Positions 32,153 through 44,589 of a DNA stretch of 64,000 nt are shown piece after piece. The position numbers and the translations under genes are program-made. The notes under the pieces were generated by a model. It ran no database searches, had not been told where the DNA came from, and was given only the letters and a program-made list of their open reading frames with translations. Origin of the DNA: Incurvaria masculella (Eukaryota > Arthropoda > Insecta > Lepidoptera > Incurvariidae); assembly GCA_946894095.1 (NCBI GenBank), contig OX335653.1:19721001-19785000 (forward strand), written 5' to 3'. How positions within the stretch are numbered: the first letter of the stretch is position 1; every line of letters begins with the position of its first letter.

Positions 32153-35100
32153 AATATGTTGTAAATGATTTATTACCTTGCATGTACCTACCACGTATAC
32201 ATTACCAAACATATTTTCAGGCTCGTTATCGAGCATTGACCTGAAAACAAGGCCGTTAGTGCTAACAGCACTCTTGTCACGTATTCATACGGACATGTTG
32301 GAGCCTACAAAAATGCAATGAACATTGTGAGCAATTTCCGTCCACGTTAACGGTGAATGTGCCAAATCTATGAGACGTGAGTGCGAATGACCCCGGCCGT
32401 TATGTTACAATTCGGCGGAAGCACCATATTAGATCGATAGAACTAGCCATCACAACGATGGGTGATTCCATTCCAACTCCACAAGTCCGAAATGATCCCG
32501 GAATGAAGGTACAATGGTAGGGAGCGCATTACCGTGAATGCCACAGTAGACATTGTCATTTGCAAGGAAAACGTATGTGCTTCATAGTCCAATGAGTTGC
32601 GGTTAGGGGTATGCCGTTGTACTTCGAGAACCCGTTGAGAGTACCCTGCAAAAATCGGGATAGGTGTAGTATCATTCTGGGATAATCACAAGGGAACGGT
32701 TGAAAGGTACTCTGCGAACCCGCAATGGGTGTTAAAGGTATTAACCCCCAAAAACTCGTAAAATGTCTTTGGGAATTTTCGAATGAGCAAAAAACCCACA
32801 TTCTCCGAAACTACCTTTTCGGAATGGATTAAATCCGTAATAGATATATTTGATTGCGAATGGGATTGGGAGTAGGTAAGGCCGATGAGAAGTGTTGTAC
32901 CTAAATATTTATAAATGCAAAGGAGGCGGGTTTTATAAATTGGGTGGCTCTGAGTGACCACCCTCTGAAGTATTCTGAATTTCGGTACAGAGATAGTCTG
33001 GACCTTGGAGAAACACATATATTACATTTTGTGGCCATCCAAAATTTCATCCCCGGTGAAACAGGGGATTTTGTTTTGAGAGTTTGTTTTTTGTTTGTTT
33101 AAACGCGGTAATCTCAGGAAATAACCGTCGGGGTTTAAAATTATTTTTGCATTAAATAGTCTAATTCTTCAGGAAGGCTATAGTGTATATACCCTCTCGC
33201 TACAACACTTAGGAGCCGAGCAAAAATAACAAAATAGTCAAAGAGAACGGTAACCGAAAACTAAGAATAACGCGGACCGGCGAGGCGAGTGTTTTGGTCA
33301 AATGTTGTATCCATTAGGTTCGGTCGGGTTAGGTTAGGAAATATGTAGTTAAGATTATTATAGCAAATATACGTTTTGGAATTTATAGACCAAGGCGATT
33401 TTTAGTACCAATTAAATGTCGGCCATAATAAACATTTTTTTCGGAAACCATTTTTCGATCTTTCAAATTCATGTATTAGATTAATTCAAATAAAAATAAA
33501 GTAAGTAAAGGTAAGTGAGGGTGGCTCGTTCCAAGAACGACAGTTCCCTTTCAGGATTGTAGGTCTGCTTCTATTGTTAGGTCCTCAACCCCGCAACGCT
33601 TTGCCAAGAGGCAATATGCCCGTGTCCGCCCACGTATAGACCTCAACGTTAATTGGAAGCATTGTTTGTATACGTACGAGCTCACCTTCGTATTAGATAA
33701 AAACAATGTTGGCCTCTTTAATCGTTATGTGATCGATGGTTTAATTCAGAGCTTTCAATTGAATGCTGCCATCATGGACAATTACGCAATCAAATGCAAG
33801 GGTTTATGAATCCGAATAATGTAGGTTGATGTCTGTTTGTCAGTTCATTGTACGAAATGATTTACGAAACCCCTTCTGCATGTTATGCAGTCTTAAAAGT
33901 GTAGAATTGATTCCACTGGAAGAAGTGTCAGAAGTCCTGCAGGTCGCGCTGCGAGTCCAACAAAAACATTGCAATAATGTGTAACAGTAATGAAAATCTA
34001 ACTAAACTAACGTACCTCGGTACCTATTGGTATTATAACTATCAAGAACGTTTGGATGCAGTTTTGGTACATATAAAATGAGGTTGTCATAAAGGGCCGA
34101 TATGAAATAAAGAACATCAATTCAATAATTTCTCTTCACAAATTGTTTTACCATAGATTATGTCATTGATTTTAGAAAACTATCAAGACTTCATTCCTCG
34201 GAAAAAAGTAGGTAGATACAAAGAATAAATAGAAAAAAAGCCAGTTTAGTTACAAAATCACAACTGCAAGACTATCATGTAGGCACATACAAACATTTTG
34301 AAAAATTCGTTAGTAACCAAAATAATAGGATTCCTAAACGAAGCGGGTCAAAGCTATATCATCTATTATGAATTATGTTTTTACAATAATGTAAAAAGTT
34401 ACTCATCAACCGTGCAGATTTTTTTCTATTTTGATTTTATCCCATGAAATATTATTATTAATATGGCTTTTATCTAAAAAATAACAACAAAACCGTGATG
34501 TATCTTACCATGACATGTATATGTATGTCAATACAGAAAATAACAATTCCTTAAACTTGGAGTAGACACGGACAAGAAAATTAATAAAATAAGTTCAAAA
34601 CGACATAAGATTTGATTGATTACCCCTGTTTTTAAACCAATTTGACTGGTCTAACCGAGATCTGGCATTCACCATCTAGTCTAGACTGGAGGAAATAATA
34701 CAATATTTGAATAAACTGTTATGCCGCTATGCTATTTGAATAAACTGTTATGGCGAATAGATAGAAACTGTTCAGTTTTCCGGTTCGATCTGCCATACAA
34801 ATTAAAGCATTTAATTATTTACATCATACTGAAATGTATGGAATTTCTGTTATTTCATAGTCAATGATCATGAGAAGCAAGTTACGTAGAAATATTTCTT
34901 TATATCGCCTTTTCTATATGAACCGGCCAGACTACATTAGAGAAATTAGAGAACTATAAATTTAATTGAGAAGATCATTCTTATCATTCAATTTTACATA
35001 AAAATATAAATTAGATATGATTTATACTTCCAAATAAATTTTATTAGAAAATAGGTAATTTATTTATTTATTTATTTATTTATTTATTTTCAAAACACCC

Positions 35101-35700
35101 TATATACAGACAAGGAATCCAATTCTTAGGGATGTGAACAAACAACAAAAAGTATGATTATTTTAAGTGGTAACAATAATACACATACACAAATTTACAT
35201 TTACAAAATATGAATGCTGATGCTGATGCTAATGAAGCTGGTGAATATTTACACGATCAAGAATACAAGTAGCGCCATCTATTAGCACTTACATACCATA
35301 GCAAAATCAATAACTGTGTGTGGATAAGTTCAACATAGATGGCGCCCTAAAATAAACATTACGTTTACATATAACAGTAAAAAAAACCGGTAGTCAGTTC
35401 TTTACTAAATAAACTTTCATTTTATCTTCATCTATATTAACTTTTCGGACTGCTCACTCCCACAGAAGTGAATCAAGCGTTGATATATCATCCGGAACCC
35501 GATATACCATCGGGAATCTATAAATTATATTTTTTCCCCTCTTTCTTCTTTTAACGAAATACAAAGTAAACTACTAAAATTAAATTTTAGCTATTTACTT
35601 ACCTGCGTTTTAGCTAAATTGCTTTTAAAGGCGACTATTAAAATTGGTGCTATAGGCACCTAATTATATGGTATTTATAATCACGATGATCTGTGTATTA
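32153..35700. other. Intergenic sequence
   Basis: About 3.5 kb without a supported gene. A (TTTA)n microsatellite lies at about 35056-35088. The ORFs at 32556-33018 have no recognisable feature. GGGTTAGGTTAGG near 33330 is a two-unit TTAGG remnant. Confidence 0.5.
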
Positions 35701-35759
35701 AACGGATTATTCTGTTTTGTTCTGACATTTTAGAGAGTTAGAAAACACATATGACTTAC

Positions 35760-35955
35760 CTTTACGCCATTTACATCTTCGCCTTCCGACCAAGTTGTGG
35801 TACTTTCTGAGTTTCCGCGCCTTGCAATACCGATCGAAGGTCACCTTCCGGCATGCTCTTCGCTCCCGGTGCTCTCTGATCTCCGTCTCTACCTCGCTCT
35901 TCACGCGTGACAGCTCCACGATTTTAGTGAACAGACACATCACCAGCCCTAGCAT
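35760..35955 (-). CDS. Candidate first coding exon, unknown gene (MLGLVM...)
   Basis: Open from an ATG at 35955 for 65 codons plus one base, then GGTAAGT, a consensus splice donor (phase 1). The product is basic and partly helical: MLGLVMCLFTKIVELSRVKS at the start and RKYHNLVGRRRCKWRK at the end. GC content is clearly higher than in the flanks, as in coding exons. No family is recognised. An alternative acceptor (CTAG before GGCTGG) would make it an internal exon in the same frame. Confidence 0.35.
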
Positions 35956-36407
35956 TTTTGTGCAATTTCGCAGGAATTTGAGTAGTTTTAGGTTATATCG
36001 ATCGATGAAAACAATTCGCTCATATTGCTACGGCCTCTTTGGACATTAAAAGTTCTCCGATTTTGCACATCACACATGTATTGACAGTAACATTTCACTA
36101 ATATTTATAAGCGTTTAGCTAAATTCGCACCATTGTAATAATTAAGCTAAAACTGGATAAAAACTACCGAGGTATAGAGACACCAACAGCGATGCGTAGT
36201 GTAGAGACAACTTGACTGACAGCTGATAGCAACCGCTCGAGCGACAACAATGTCAAGTCAAGTGGAAACTATTAATAAGACATCCAGATTTACTTAGCCA
36301 AAACAATGGATTGAAAAAACATGAAGTGAATTTTACAAATTATCAAGTAGAGAACTGGTGTTTTTTTATTCTATAGGTTTGAATCGCTTAGTAAGAACAT
36401 TATTCAA

Positions 36408-36579
36408 ATTTATTCGTGTGTCAAATGAAGTCAAAGGTTATCTGAGTATGCGAAACATGGATGGCGGCCTGTCGTGGCCCTATAGGGCAATCAACTATAA
36501 TTAATTCTGCCACTTTACTCAGGTACTCCTGCAGGTCTATTCCTGGCATTCAGTAATCAGGAATCCTGAGTCTAGAAAA
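36408..36579 (+). repeat. Inverted repeat, left copy (partner 40062-40236)
   Basis: TTTATTCGTGTGTCAAATG through GGCCCTATAGGGCAATCAAC to AGGAATCCTGAGTCTAG is nearly identical to the reverse complement of 40062-40236. I see one substitution and one short indel over about 170 bp. The pair encloses 3.5 kb. Confidence 0.85.
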
Positions 36580-36755
36580 CCGCTTTTATAGCGATTTTCA
36601 AAGCGAGTTTTTCGACGGAAAATCTTGATAAATAAAAAAAACTGTGCTCCGGAATATTTTAGTCAAGAAAATCGCTTTAAAAACCGCTACAAAAGCGGTT
36701 TTCTAGACTCAGGATTCCTGATTCCTGATTACTGAATGCCAGGAATAGACCTGCA
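36530..36755. mobile_element. Stem-loop element (MITE-like)
   Basis: The ends are inverted: TGCAGGTCTATTCCTGGCAT at the left and its reverse complement at the right. Long inner pairing follows (AAACCGCTTTTATAGCG against CGCTACAAAAGCGGTTT). A fragment of the same family (GATTCCTGATTCCTGAG) lies at about 37850-37915. Confidence 0.7.
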
Positions 36756-36965
36756 CACCTGACGAACAGGCACACCCCGGCCTTCGGACAGCAGGATTCT
36801 GTCAGAGTAAGCCTTAAGCCCGGATAGTGAAGGTACGATATGAGACATCAATCTAATATGGATATTTTGAGTTTTACGCCGTCTTGGTAAGGCCATCGGA
36901 ATTCGTAATATCAAATTAGAGTTGTCAGCATTAACGATACAGTGTTCAAATGTTTTCAGACTTAC

Positions 36966-36999
36966 CCAGCATCCTGTTGAGCTCAGCCTTTTCAGACAT
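36966..36999 (-). CDS. Candidate first coding exon, unknown gene (MSEKAELNRML)
   Basis: On the minus strand, ATG at 36999 opens 11 codons plus one base (MSEKAELNRML) before GTAAGT, a consensus donor in phase 1. An in-frame stop lies upstream. A possible acceptor (TTACAGGATTTCAG) 5' of it suggests the exon could begin in a 5' UTR. Very short, so the call is tentative. An alternative frame through the same segment is also open. Confidence 0.25.
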
Positions 37000-37079
37000 C
37001 CTCGTCCTCGGGCTCGCTCATCGCTGAAATCCTGTAACCAAGCGCACACATGTGTGAGAGTCGTCGGCATCGACTACAT

Positions 37080-38089
37080 TCATTTTAGGAGGTGATATCT
37101 TCTATCTATTTCGTCAGGTGTTTCTTGGTCCATTTGGAGGAAATAAGGTCGAAAACAATTTTTTCATACCTAAAAATTCAAATGTATGGGGCGGGTGAAC
37201 ATTTTAAGCCCATCAAATTTCTAGGCATTCCTAAGTCCCTTTTACTCCATAGTTGACGTCACAATGACAGAGAGAGATCCCAAATATGTCTCTATTTTCA
37301 GTGTATACATTTCAGAAGAAACGACTGTACTTATCCAGGTCGTTTTGCCCCAAACAGGCCAAAGAAAAGTTGGGTACCGTTTGACCATACATCCGTCCAC
37401 ACCCTTTATAATATCCCATGCATATTTCAATGGTCTCCAAAACGGATGGACCAATTTAGATGAAATTTTCAGGTTAGACTAAAAGTCCCAAGCCCCTGTG
37501 CATTGTGGAAAAGTTATCTCCGCTCGTAAAAAGAGGAAAGATGCGTTGATGATCTTGCTATATTTAAAACCAATAACGGTAGATATAACCAGATACTTAA
37601 GGTTTGATCTTTAAATTATAATACCTAGACCATCAATCTATATATTTACTTTTTCAATATTTAAATTGGTTGTGGTTTTTTTACCCGACTGAAATGGAAC
37701 CGAAATGTTGGTTTACTAATGCTCTTATCAAAATGAACGCGTTTTTCACGAATTAATTTTACAACATTAATAAGTATGAAAGTACCTAGAACCGGCTGCA
37801 ATCAAAAAGGCAGTGTAATCTGCCAGTGCTAAGGCCGACAACGGGTATAAAAGCGATTTTCTTGACTGAAAGATTCCTGATTCCTGAGCACGGAATTCCA
37901 TGATTATGCCCTGCCTGTTATTATTTTGAAAACCATCTCATGGCAAACCATTATTATAACCATCACAATATTTGTTACAACAATTTATTTTAGTTTTTAA
38001 TTAAAAATACCGGTCAAATCCACTCCGCGTAGGTATGCATATACTGCGCGGTGTCTCCTGTGGAGTTACCATTGTATATTCACTAGCCG
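37080..38089. other. Intergenic sequence
   Basis: No supported gene. Overlapping ORFs at 37242-37482 on both strands show no recognisable feature. Confidence 0.45.
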
Positions 38090-38190
38090 GGTGAACAGGC
38101 CGTTGAGTGATTGAATCTGACGATAAGTAACATTTGCCTGTTCACTTGGCGAGTCAATTTATTTACCATGGTAACCGCCCTGGTTCCAAC
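38090..38190. mobile_element. Fragment of the GTGAACAGGC / GGCGAGT TIR repeat
   Basis: CGGGTGAACAGGCCGTTGAG at the left, then TTTGCCTGTTCACTTGGCGA and ATTTACCATGGTAAC. Same family as 7319-7510 and 28705-29434, mostly internally deleted. Confidence 0.55.
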
Positions 38191-38992
38191 ATGAAATCAT
38201 CTTTAGGTGCTAGAGGTTATGCGGTGGTGATGTTTTTCTCAAAAACGTTAATATCGAGAAGAGTTTTGATTTATACCCAATGAATTAAATTCATAAAAAC
38301 AACATAATATACAAAACATTTTTCTTTACTTTTCATTTAAATTTTACTTTTAGATGTTAGACTATTTAATATTAATTTAAGATAGCTTTAATTAATAAAC
38401 AAAATATTATGATTTCGCCAAAACCATGTACATGGCATTTTCAACAAAATTACGGCCGACATAATAAAACGATCATTTATCAATATGCTTCGGAAATTTC
38501 AGATTCAACTTGAATAATTCTTCCTTTGATATTTATCCTGTTGTAATTAATTATATTAGTAAAATCGGACAATATACCATCGGAGATTGTTATGCATGCA
38601 TGGTCACGACGACTTATCTGTACAGATAGAGCATTGCAGCAATATTTAATTTGTTTATTACTTTACAGAATCGAATTAGAGTGCTCTTAAACGTAGATGG
38701 TATTTTACGATAATCACAAATAATCCATAACTTAGGGATTGAACTCAGTTTGCAACGGCTTCACCGATAATATCCGGCCCCATGGCAGTAGAGTAGGGTT
38801 TCAACCGAGGTCAGGACAAAAATAAGTTTCCATTCGAAAGCAATATTACATTTCAGTGATTTGACTAGCTCCTTATTGGTTTCGCCTAGCATTAGTTTAT
38901 TATAGTCTGCAAAGACAGGCACGTAATGTTATAATCCCATATCATAGCGCATTCGTAAAGAAACTAGCTGCCATGACTACAACAGCCTCGGA
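38191..38992. other. AT-rich intergenic sequence
   Basis: Nothing I can assign. Confidence 0.5.
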
Positions 38993-39349
38993 AGCCCAGT
39001 GGTGCGACGCCTCGTAATTCAATAAGCTGGGTAAGCACCTCTCGAGCGCGGCTGGGTTCTGGATGGGTGACCATTTTCAACCGTTGAGGCTGGTTGTGGT
39101 TCGGATTCCACGTAAAACTGTAGGTCCCTTTCCTTACTTACTAGGTGGTAAGTTTAATCCAGCCCGGGTTGGTATCATCGCATTGAATGAACGATGGTCG
39201 AAGCGGCAATGAAAATTGTCCGTGTTTGCCATCCAGTTCAATGTAACCGACCAATATAAGGAAGGTCCTGGCATGGCACCTAGTTTCCCTAATATCTGAC
39301 GTTCAGTTTGCTATTAGCCATCCATGTTCAGTTACATAAAAAAAATGCC
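38993..39349 (+). mobile_element. SINE with 5S rRNA-derived head, full length
   Basis: The head begins near CGGAAGCCCAGTGG (a variant A-box) and contains GGATGGGTGACC, the conserved 5S rRNA box, before AACCGTTGAGGCTGG. The body then follows the shared consensus (GGTTGGTATCATCGCATTG, GGTCGAAGCGGCAATG, GAAGGTCCTGGCATGGC). It ends CATCCATGTTCAGTTAC plus an A8 tail. Confidence 0.8.
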
Positions 39350-39673
39350 AGTACTTTCAGTTAATTTCAGCACGCCGAGGAAAAATAATATTGCTTCATT
39401 GGTCGTGTTCAATTGCGGCGATATCTACCCGGGCGATGTTACCCATCCGAACTAGGATCCTACTGGTCCCATGGGTTCCGAGCAATGAAATAGCCGACTT
39501 TATGAAAAAGAGCTGGAGCTCTTTCGACAGGATAGGCAACAGCCGATGCCGCGACCCTCCCGGTCGTTTTATGTTTAATTTAGATAGGAGATATTTGCAC
39601 AAGTCTAACCAAATAACCTAAACAGAACAGAACCAAATCTGCCTCAAAGAACAGCCTCGATTCTATACTTTAC

Positions 39674-39719
39674 CTTTAGGTCCGATATCAGCGAGCATGT
39701 CCCGCACCGCACCACACAT
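39674..39719 (-). CDS. Candidate first coding exon, unknown gene (MCGAVRDMLADIGPK)
   Basis: ATG at 39719 opens 15 codons plus one base, then GTAAAG, an acceptable donor in phase 1. The product is MCGAVRDMLADIGPK. A TCAGTT motif on the same strand at 39789-39794 matches the arthropod initiator. It would give a 5' UTR of about 73 nt ending CAAGTGTTGTG before the ATG. No protein family is recognised. Confidence 0.3.
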
Positions 39720-39788
39720 CACAACACTTGACACAGCACTCGATCGAATTCACTTTCGCGTTAGCATCGGATCACTTGGCACAGCAAC

Positions 39789-39794
39789 AACTGA
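39789..39794 (-). promoter_or_regulatory. Possible initiator (TCAGTT) for the 39719 exon
   Basis: Matches the arthropod Inr core TCAGT with the A at 39792. I see no TATA box or clear downstream promoter element. The motif is short and may be chance. Confidence 0.25.
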
Positions 39795-40061
39795 AGACTG
39801 GGAAATGTAAAGAGAAAATATGCAATGTAAAAGAGGAAAATGGTGAGAGTTGAGGTTGTCGCAAAATCGTTCGGCCTGCGGTGGATGGGGCCGGCGGAAA
39901 CGTCCGAGTGTGGGCGGAGACGCACGAACGGAAATAGAGACAGAGGCGCAATGAGGACCATCAATAAATCGGAATATAATTTACTTAAAATTGTTCTTTT
40001 TACAGGGCTCTTTCTTTTATCATTATTTCCTTACTTCACGGTCGATTATATCGACTATTAG

Positions 40062-40236
40062 ACTCAGGATTCCTGATTCCTGATTACTGAATGCCAGGAA
40101 TAGACCTGCAGGAGTACCTGAGTAAAGTGGCAGAATTAATTATAGTTGATTGCCCTATAGGGCCACGACAGGCCGCCATCCATGTTTCGCATACTCAGCT
40201 AACCTTTGACTTCATTTGACACACGAATAAATATAT
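40062..40236 (-). repeat. Inverted repeat, right copy (partner 36408-36579)
   Basis: TTAGACTCAGGATTCCTGAT through GGCCACGACAGGCCGCC to GACACACGAATAAATA. It carries an extra ATTCCTG unit relative to the left copy and stops where the stem-loop interior would begin. Confidence 0.85.
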
Positions 40237-41317
40237 AGAACAGTATATAGCACAATATATAGAAAGTTACATTTATATGATTGTCGTGTTTAAAACAGCA
40301 AGGTTAATGAAATAAACAAGTTAGTTATCTTCATGGATTATTTGTACAAATGCTTTCTCAAAATCACGACATATGGCGTACACTAGACCCTCTCATAAGA
40401 AACGCCCGACCTAGCCTATAGGCTATTGATTTTTTTTAAGGAATCAATAAAATATCCCATTATCCTAACATATAGTCCCTAAGCGGTTTTAATATATTTA
40501 TTTATAATATGTAATTTATGATTAAGTTTTAATTGTATAGCGATAGAACCACTGAATTTACCTCATTGTCATTTTCTTCTAAATACCTAATTATAAATTG
40601 TTATTGTGAAATACAATAAATAAATACAACCAGACAGGTGGTTATCGACTGATAGACCAAAGAAAGATACCCTAAATTCCTTTGCAGTTATGGGTTCTCA
40701 TAATCCTGGCATTTTCCGGGACCGTCGACGAGACTAATTATTAATTTCTTCTATGTCAAACCGCTATATCTACACGTGTACCCAAACATTTATTTAAAAA
40801 CTATATTTTTGCATGTACTGTGTGGGAGTGATTCCAGAATTCCCAAAAAACAAATGTTTCCTAGATGCGCCCCTGTGCGCCAAAGGCCGCCCCTGACTAG
40901 GGCGGGCGGCGCGCATGCGTACCGCCACCCGAACCGCCCGCCCTCGCAGGCAATCACTACTCCCTCACGCTCACGGGGTTGCTAGCAGGGAAAATTCAAA
41001 GTGGAACGGAAGCCCTTTATGCTTTAACAGTGGCTTATTTTATTTTCGATTTGATTTGATTTTCTAGCAGTATTTTGTTAATCGCACGATTTCAAAGAAA
41101 AATAAATGTAAGTGATTCTCATCTAATTAGAATAAACCAAGAGTTGGTATTGCCAGAAGGAAAAACATCGTATTTTGCTGTGGATACATTACTCCCACGC
41201 TTGCGTTACAGTCTGTTGAGCGGAACAAATGGTGCAGTGACGTCACACATTAATTGCTTCTCCATGATACTCGGACTCGATGATCATTTAGCTAGGCAAT
41301 GTTTCATAACCGGTAAT
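40237..41317. other. Intergenic sequence
   Basis: A CG-rich patch at 40870-40975 interrupts AT-rich sequence. No supported gene. Confidence 0.45.
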
Positions 41318-41674
41318 CTGTACCCGAAGTCTCAGTTGTCACCTAAATTGGCGTTTATGGCAAACCGATCGACTGGAGTTTTAAAATGTATGGAGAAATT
41401 GAAGAGCACGCGCAGTGGGCGTTAATCGGACTAACATTTGCGAGTCCGAGCTTGATTTGACAGCTTACTCAACGTCGCCGTAAATACGTCGACGTTGCCG
41501 TTTACGTCGACTCCGCGTTTTCATACAAATCTGAAGTCCGAGTTTGACTTTGACAGCTTGAAGAAGTACAACTACAGAATATCTAGTAAAAACTTGTATG
41601 GAGTTTGACGTTTTTACTGAACTCCGAAGTTACGTAAACGCCAATTTAGGTGAGAACTGAGACTACCGGCTCTG
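41318..41674 (+). mobile_element. TIR element with CAGAG-type ends, copy 2
   Basis: Same interior as 4611-4968 (CACCTAAATTGGCGTTTA, ATGGAGAAATTGAAGAGC, CGTCGACGTTGCCGTTTACG). The right end is the best preserved in the family: AGACTACCGGCTCTG. Confidence 0.78.
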
Positions 41675-42895
41675 TTAGGGTTGATTCATTTATTTCTGAA
41701 AGTCTACATTTATTTTATTTTCTATCCGCTACGAAATGCATCAATAAGGAAAAATAACTGGAAACATTAATCTTACACGTTAATTTGATTTATGGTATTA
41801 ATCATATTTTTCCCACATGTTATTTGCAATCTACCAAGACAGTAGAAGATATAACGAAGCACTGCTTCCAACAGCGGCAGGACTCGATCGGGATGTCTGC
41901 CACCAAGGTCAAGGCGATGCCCGTACCACGATGCTAATCGAATCGATTGTGGAGGCGATCTTCTACTACACATTTATGTGTACATATAACTAGTTACATG
42001 CTAGAGTTACGATTATTAGACAAACCAAGCTAAATAGAGCTAGATGCGATGCACAGCGAGAAAAATAAGGGGTGTGAATTTGCCAACAATAGAAGGAAAA
42101 GGAAAGAGTGTCATGTGGCCGAAAGACACGAACGACTACGCCGTTTGGACGAATTGTGAATGTCATCGTATTGAAAGTCAGCCCTGCAACCGCTATGTGC
42201 AACACAGTCCAATCATCGTCACCGCGATGATGTTTTCCCGAAATGCAATCGCTAAGTCATCTTCTACCCACATAAACCCTCCAATACCTTTGCGACTATG
42301 TTTGCGTGTGGCATGTACATTTAAGTTAAGCAGCATGTCTATTATTATATTGTAGTTGAAGTTAGTGTTATATTCATAATTAATGTCCTATTTTTTACTT
42401 ATGAAAAACAGTGATTGAAATATGGTCGTTTTAAGCAAATAAAATATAGTTGTATTTCAATATTTAAAATTTATGAATGTCAATGAAATGGATGCACATT
42501 TTAAAACTTTGAAAACATTCGATTTAAAACACTTCACCATCACTGTAACAGTACGTTGAGTAGATACTCAAGTTAAAACTTTTGTATGCTTACAATAAAA
42601 AACATTACAATTACACAATGCAACAATGGGCACACTTGTCTCTGCGTAGAGCACAGCTCATACCGCCTAGTACTGAGCAAAATTATCTACCGCGTGCTAA
42701 ACTGTAGCTTGGTATCGTGCTACAGGCGCGGTGGGCAAGCACGAACACTTATTCTGGTGTACCTATTCTCTCTATTCTGTGCACTACATATGTAGTTACC
42801 GCCTTTTTAATTAAGAAGGGCAGTATTGCATCAATTACATAGATAACTTCTATAGTTTAGGATTTAAGCTCCATAGTAAAGAAGGTAATCATTTG
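41675..42895. other. Intergenic sequence
   Basis: 41810-41960 is locally GC-richer and open in two frames, but I found no convincing splice signals. No gene is called. Confidence 0.4.
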
Positions 42896-42904
42896 AAGAA
42901 CACC

Positions 42905-43130
42905 TCGCTGTCAACACCGAGCACATTATGGTGTATGGGTAAACGCCCTTCTCACATGCTAGGTGTCGTTCGTTCGATCCCAGCTAGAGAAGCCCTTGTA
43001 ATCGTGGAACGAACACGAGAAGTTTTTACACGAGTAGCTGTGTGTGTGTGAGAACTTCTCGTATTCGTTACATGCGTAATGGGGCTGAGCGGTTGGTATT
43101 TGTTTTTTTTTATATTTTTGAATAAATCCG
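42905..43130 (+). mobile_element. Second tRNA-derived SINE family
   Basis: TATGGGTAAACGC is followed about 35 nt later by CGTTCGATCCC, a good B-box. The spacing suits a tRNA-derived Pol III promoter. Downstream are an inverted pair (CGAGAAGTTTTTACACG against GTGTGAGAACTTCTCG) and a TG run. Sequence and body are unrelated to the abundant SINE. The 3' end is uncertain. Confidence 0.5.
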
Positions 43131-43796
43131 AAATTTCTAGGATTAGTGCTGTGCATAGTTTTGAATGGTAGCTGGTATCAATTATGTCACAATTTAACAC
43201 TAACAATAGAGCTACACATCCGAACATATTTTATGGATTTTGATTTTTACAAAGTTCAACATAGGCCATGAATGCTATTCTTTAGTATGTCGTGGCATAG
43301 AATAAGGCGGTAGCGCTCCCTTTTCGCTTAGGATGATTGAATTTATGCGATAGCTCGTATTAAGTGATTATCAATGACCTAGTGCGTGTGAGTTTGTTTG
43401 GTCACTTTCTGAAAATTTCAGGATGAACTTTTAATATGGACAACTATCTAACTAATGATAAAAAATTCCAACCTGCCGTGAATTACATAGTTGCCTCGAG
43501 AAAACGTATGAGTTCTAACGTAGTTTTCGCGTAGAATCACCGGTGTAGTTTCGTGCTTTCCCCTCCCACGCAACTCACGCTCGATGGCCGCCAAAAAGAT
43601 GCGGTGCCGATTTATTTATAGAGCGAAGCAAGTGCCTATTCACAGTCGAGTTTTTACGAAGGTGTATTAAAGATGTAAAATATTGTGTTTGTAGATACTT
43701 TGGTATCCTCATTATTAATTGTCTAGACGATGAGCTGAACGTCTAGCAAATACATAGCTAACTAGTTACAATACCATTTGGTTTGAATGATAAATC
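43131..43796. other. Intergenic sequence
   Basis: No supported feature. Confidence 0.5.
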
Positions 43797-44043
43797 GGCC
43801 AAGGGCGAGACGGACTCGCACACGATGTATAAGAGCTTCTTGAATATTTTTATTTTTTTATTTTACCTATTTGTTGTTATAGCCGCAAAATAAATACACA
43901 CTCTGTGAACATTTCAGCTGCCTACGTATTGCGGATCATGAGATACAGTCCTGGAACATGACGGAGGGACAAACGGACGGACGGACAGTGGAGGCTTAGT
44001 GATAGGGTTCCGTTGGCACCCTTTGGGTACGGAACCCCTAAAA
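43797..44043 (+). mobile_element. GGTTCCG dispersed repeat, sense copy
   Basis: CGGCCAAGGGCGAGACGGAC, ATTTGTTGTTATAGCCGC, TCATGAGATACAGTCCTGG, a GGAC run, GGTTCCGTTGGCACCC and GGTACGGAACCCCTAAAAA. Confidence 0.8.
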
Positions 44044-44073
44044 ATAGAACCTTATTTTTTTAATAGAACTGGG

Positions 44074-44165
44074 CATGGAAGGTGTGTCGAGTATGACGCA
44101 CGACGTTTTGTAGCAAACATTCGGTCCATCTTCAGGCGAGCACCCGCGCCGGCGGCGGAGGCAGT
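44074..44165 (-). repeat. Dispersed repeat related to 54826-54905
   Basis: TGTCGAGTATGACGCACGAC, TTCGGTCCATC and GGCGGCGGAGGCAGTCAACA appear inverted at 54826-54905 (GTTGACCGCCTCCGCCGG, GATGGACCAAACG, GAAACGTCGTGC). Two copies of an unnamed short repeat. Confidence 0.55.
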
Positions 44166-44287
44166 CAACAGGGCACTGTCAGCTTGACGTGTTCCGCTGT
44201 TGACCAGATTTTTGGTCGAAACATCGTAAATCATTCTTGCAAACCCATATATGAGTATTAACCATGGTAATCTCAAATCATTTAACG

Positions 44288-44572
44288 GACATGGATGGCT
44301 TATAACACAAATGTCATTGAAATTAACCCAACACATCAAATAGAACCTTGTTGCCATGTCAGGACCGTCCTTATATTGGCTAATATACGGACAATATTAA
44401 TTGCCGTTTTAACCATCTTGCATTAAATGAGATGGTACCTACCAACCTAAACGAGTTTTTTTTATGTAACATGGAGGCACATCGCAATTGCAAAGGAATT
44501 AAGGGTTATGCCAGGACATTTCCTTTATGAGAACGGCTACTGTATTAAAAACACGGATTTTCGTGTCAGGTT
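44288..44572 (-). mobile_element. SINE fragments, antisense, diverged
   Basis: ACATGGATGGCTTATAACAC, TTGCCATGTCAGGACCGTCC and TAAATGAGATGGTACC mark one piece to about 44452. A second piece of the same body (GGAATTAAGGGTTATGCCAG, GAACGGCTACTG) follows at 44500-44572. Confidence 0.6.
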
Positions 44573-44589
44573 GCATAACAAAAAACCGC

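Noticed and set aside
42952..43227. 91-codon minus-strand ORF rich in Ser, Thr, Arg
   Set aside because: Lies across a tRNA-derived SINE. Repeats of this kind commonly give spurious ORFs.
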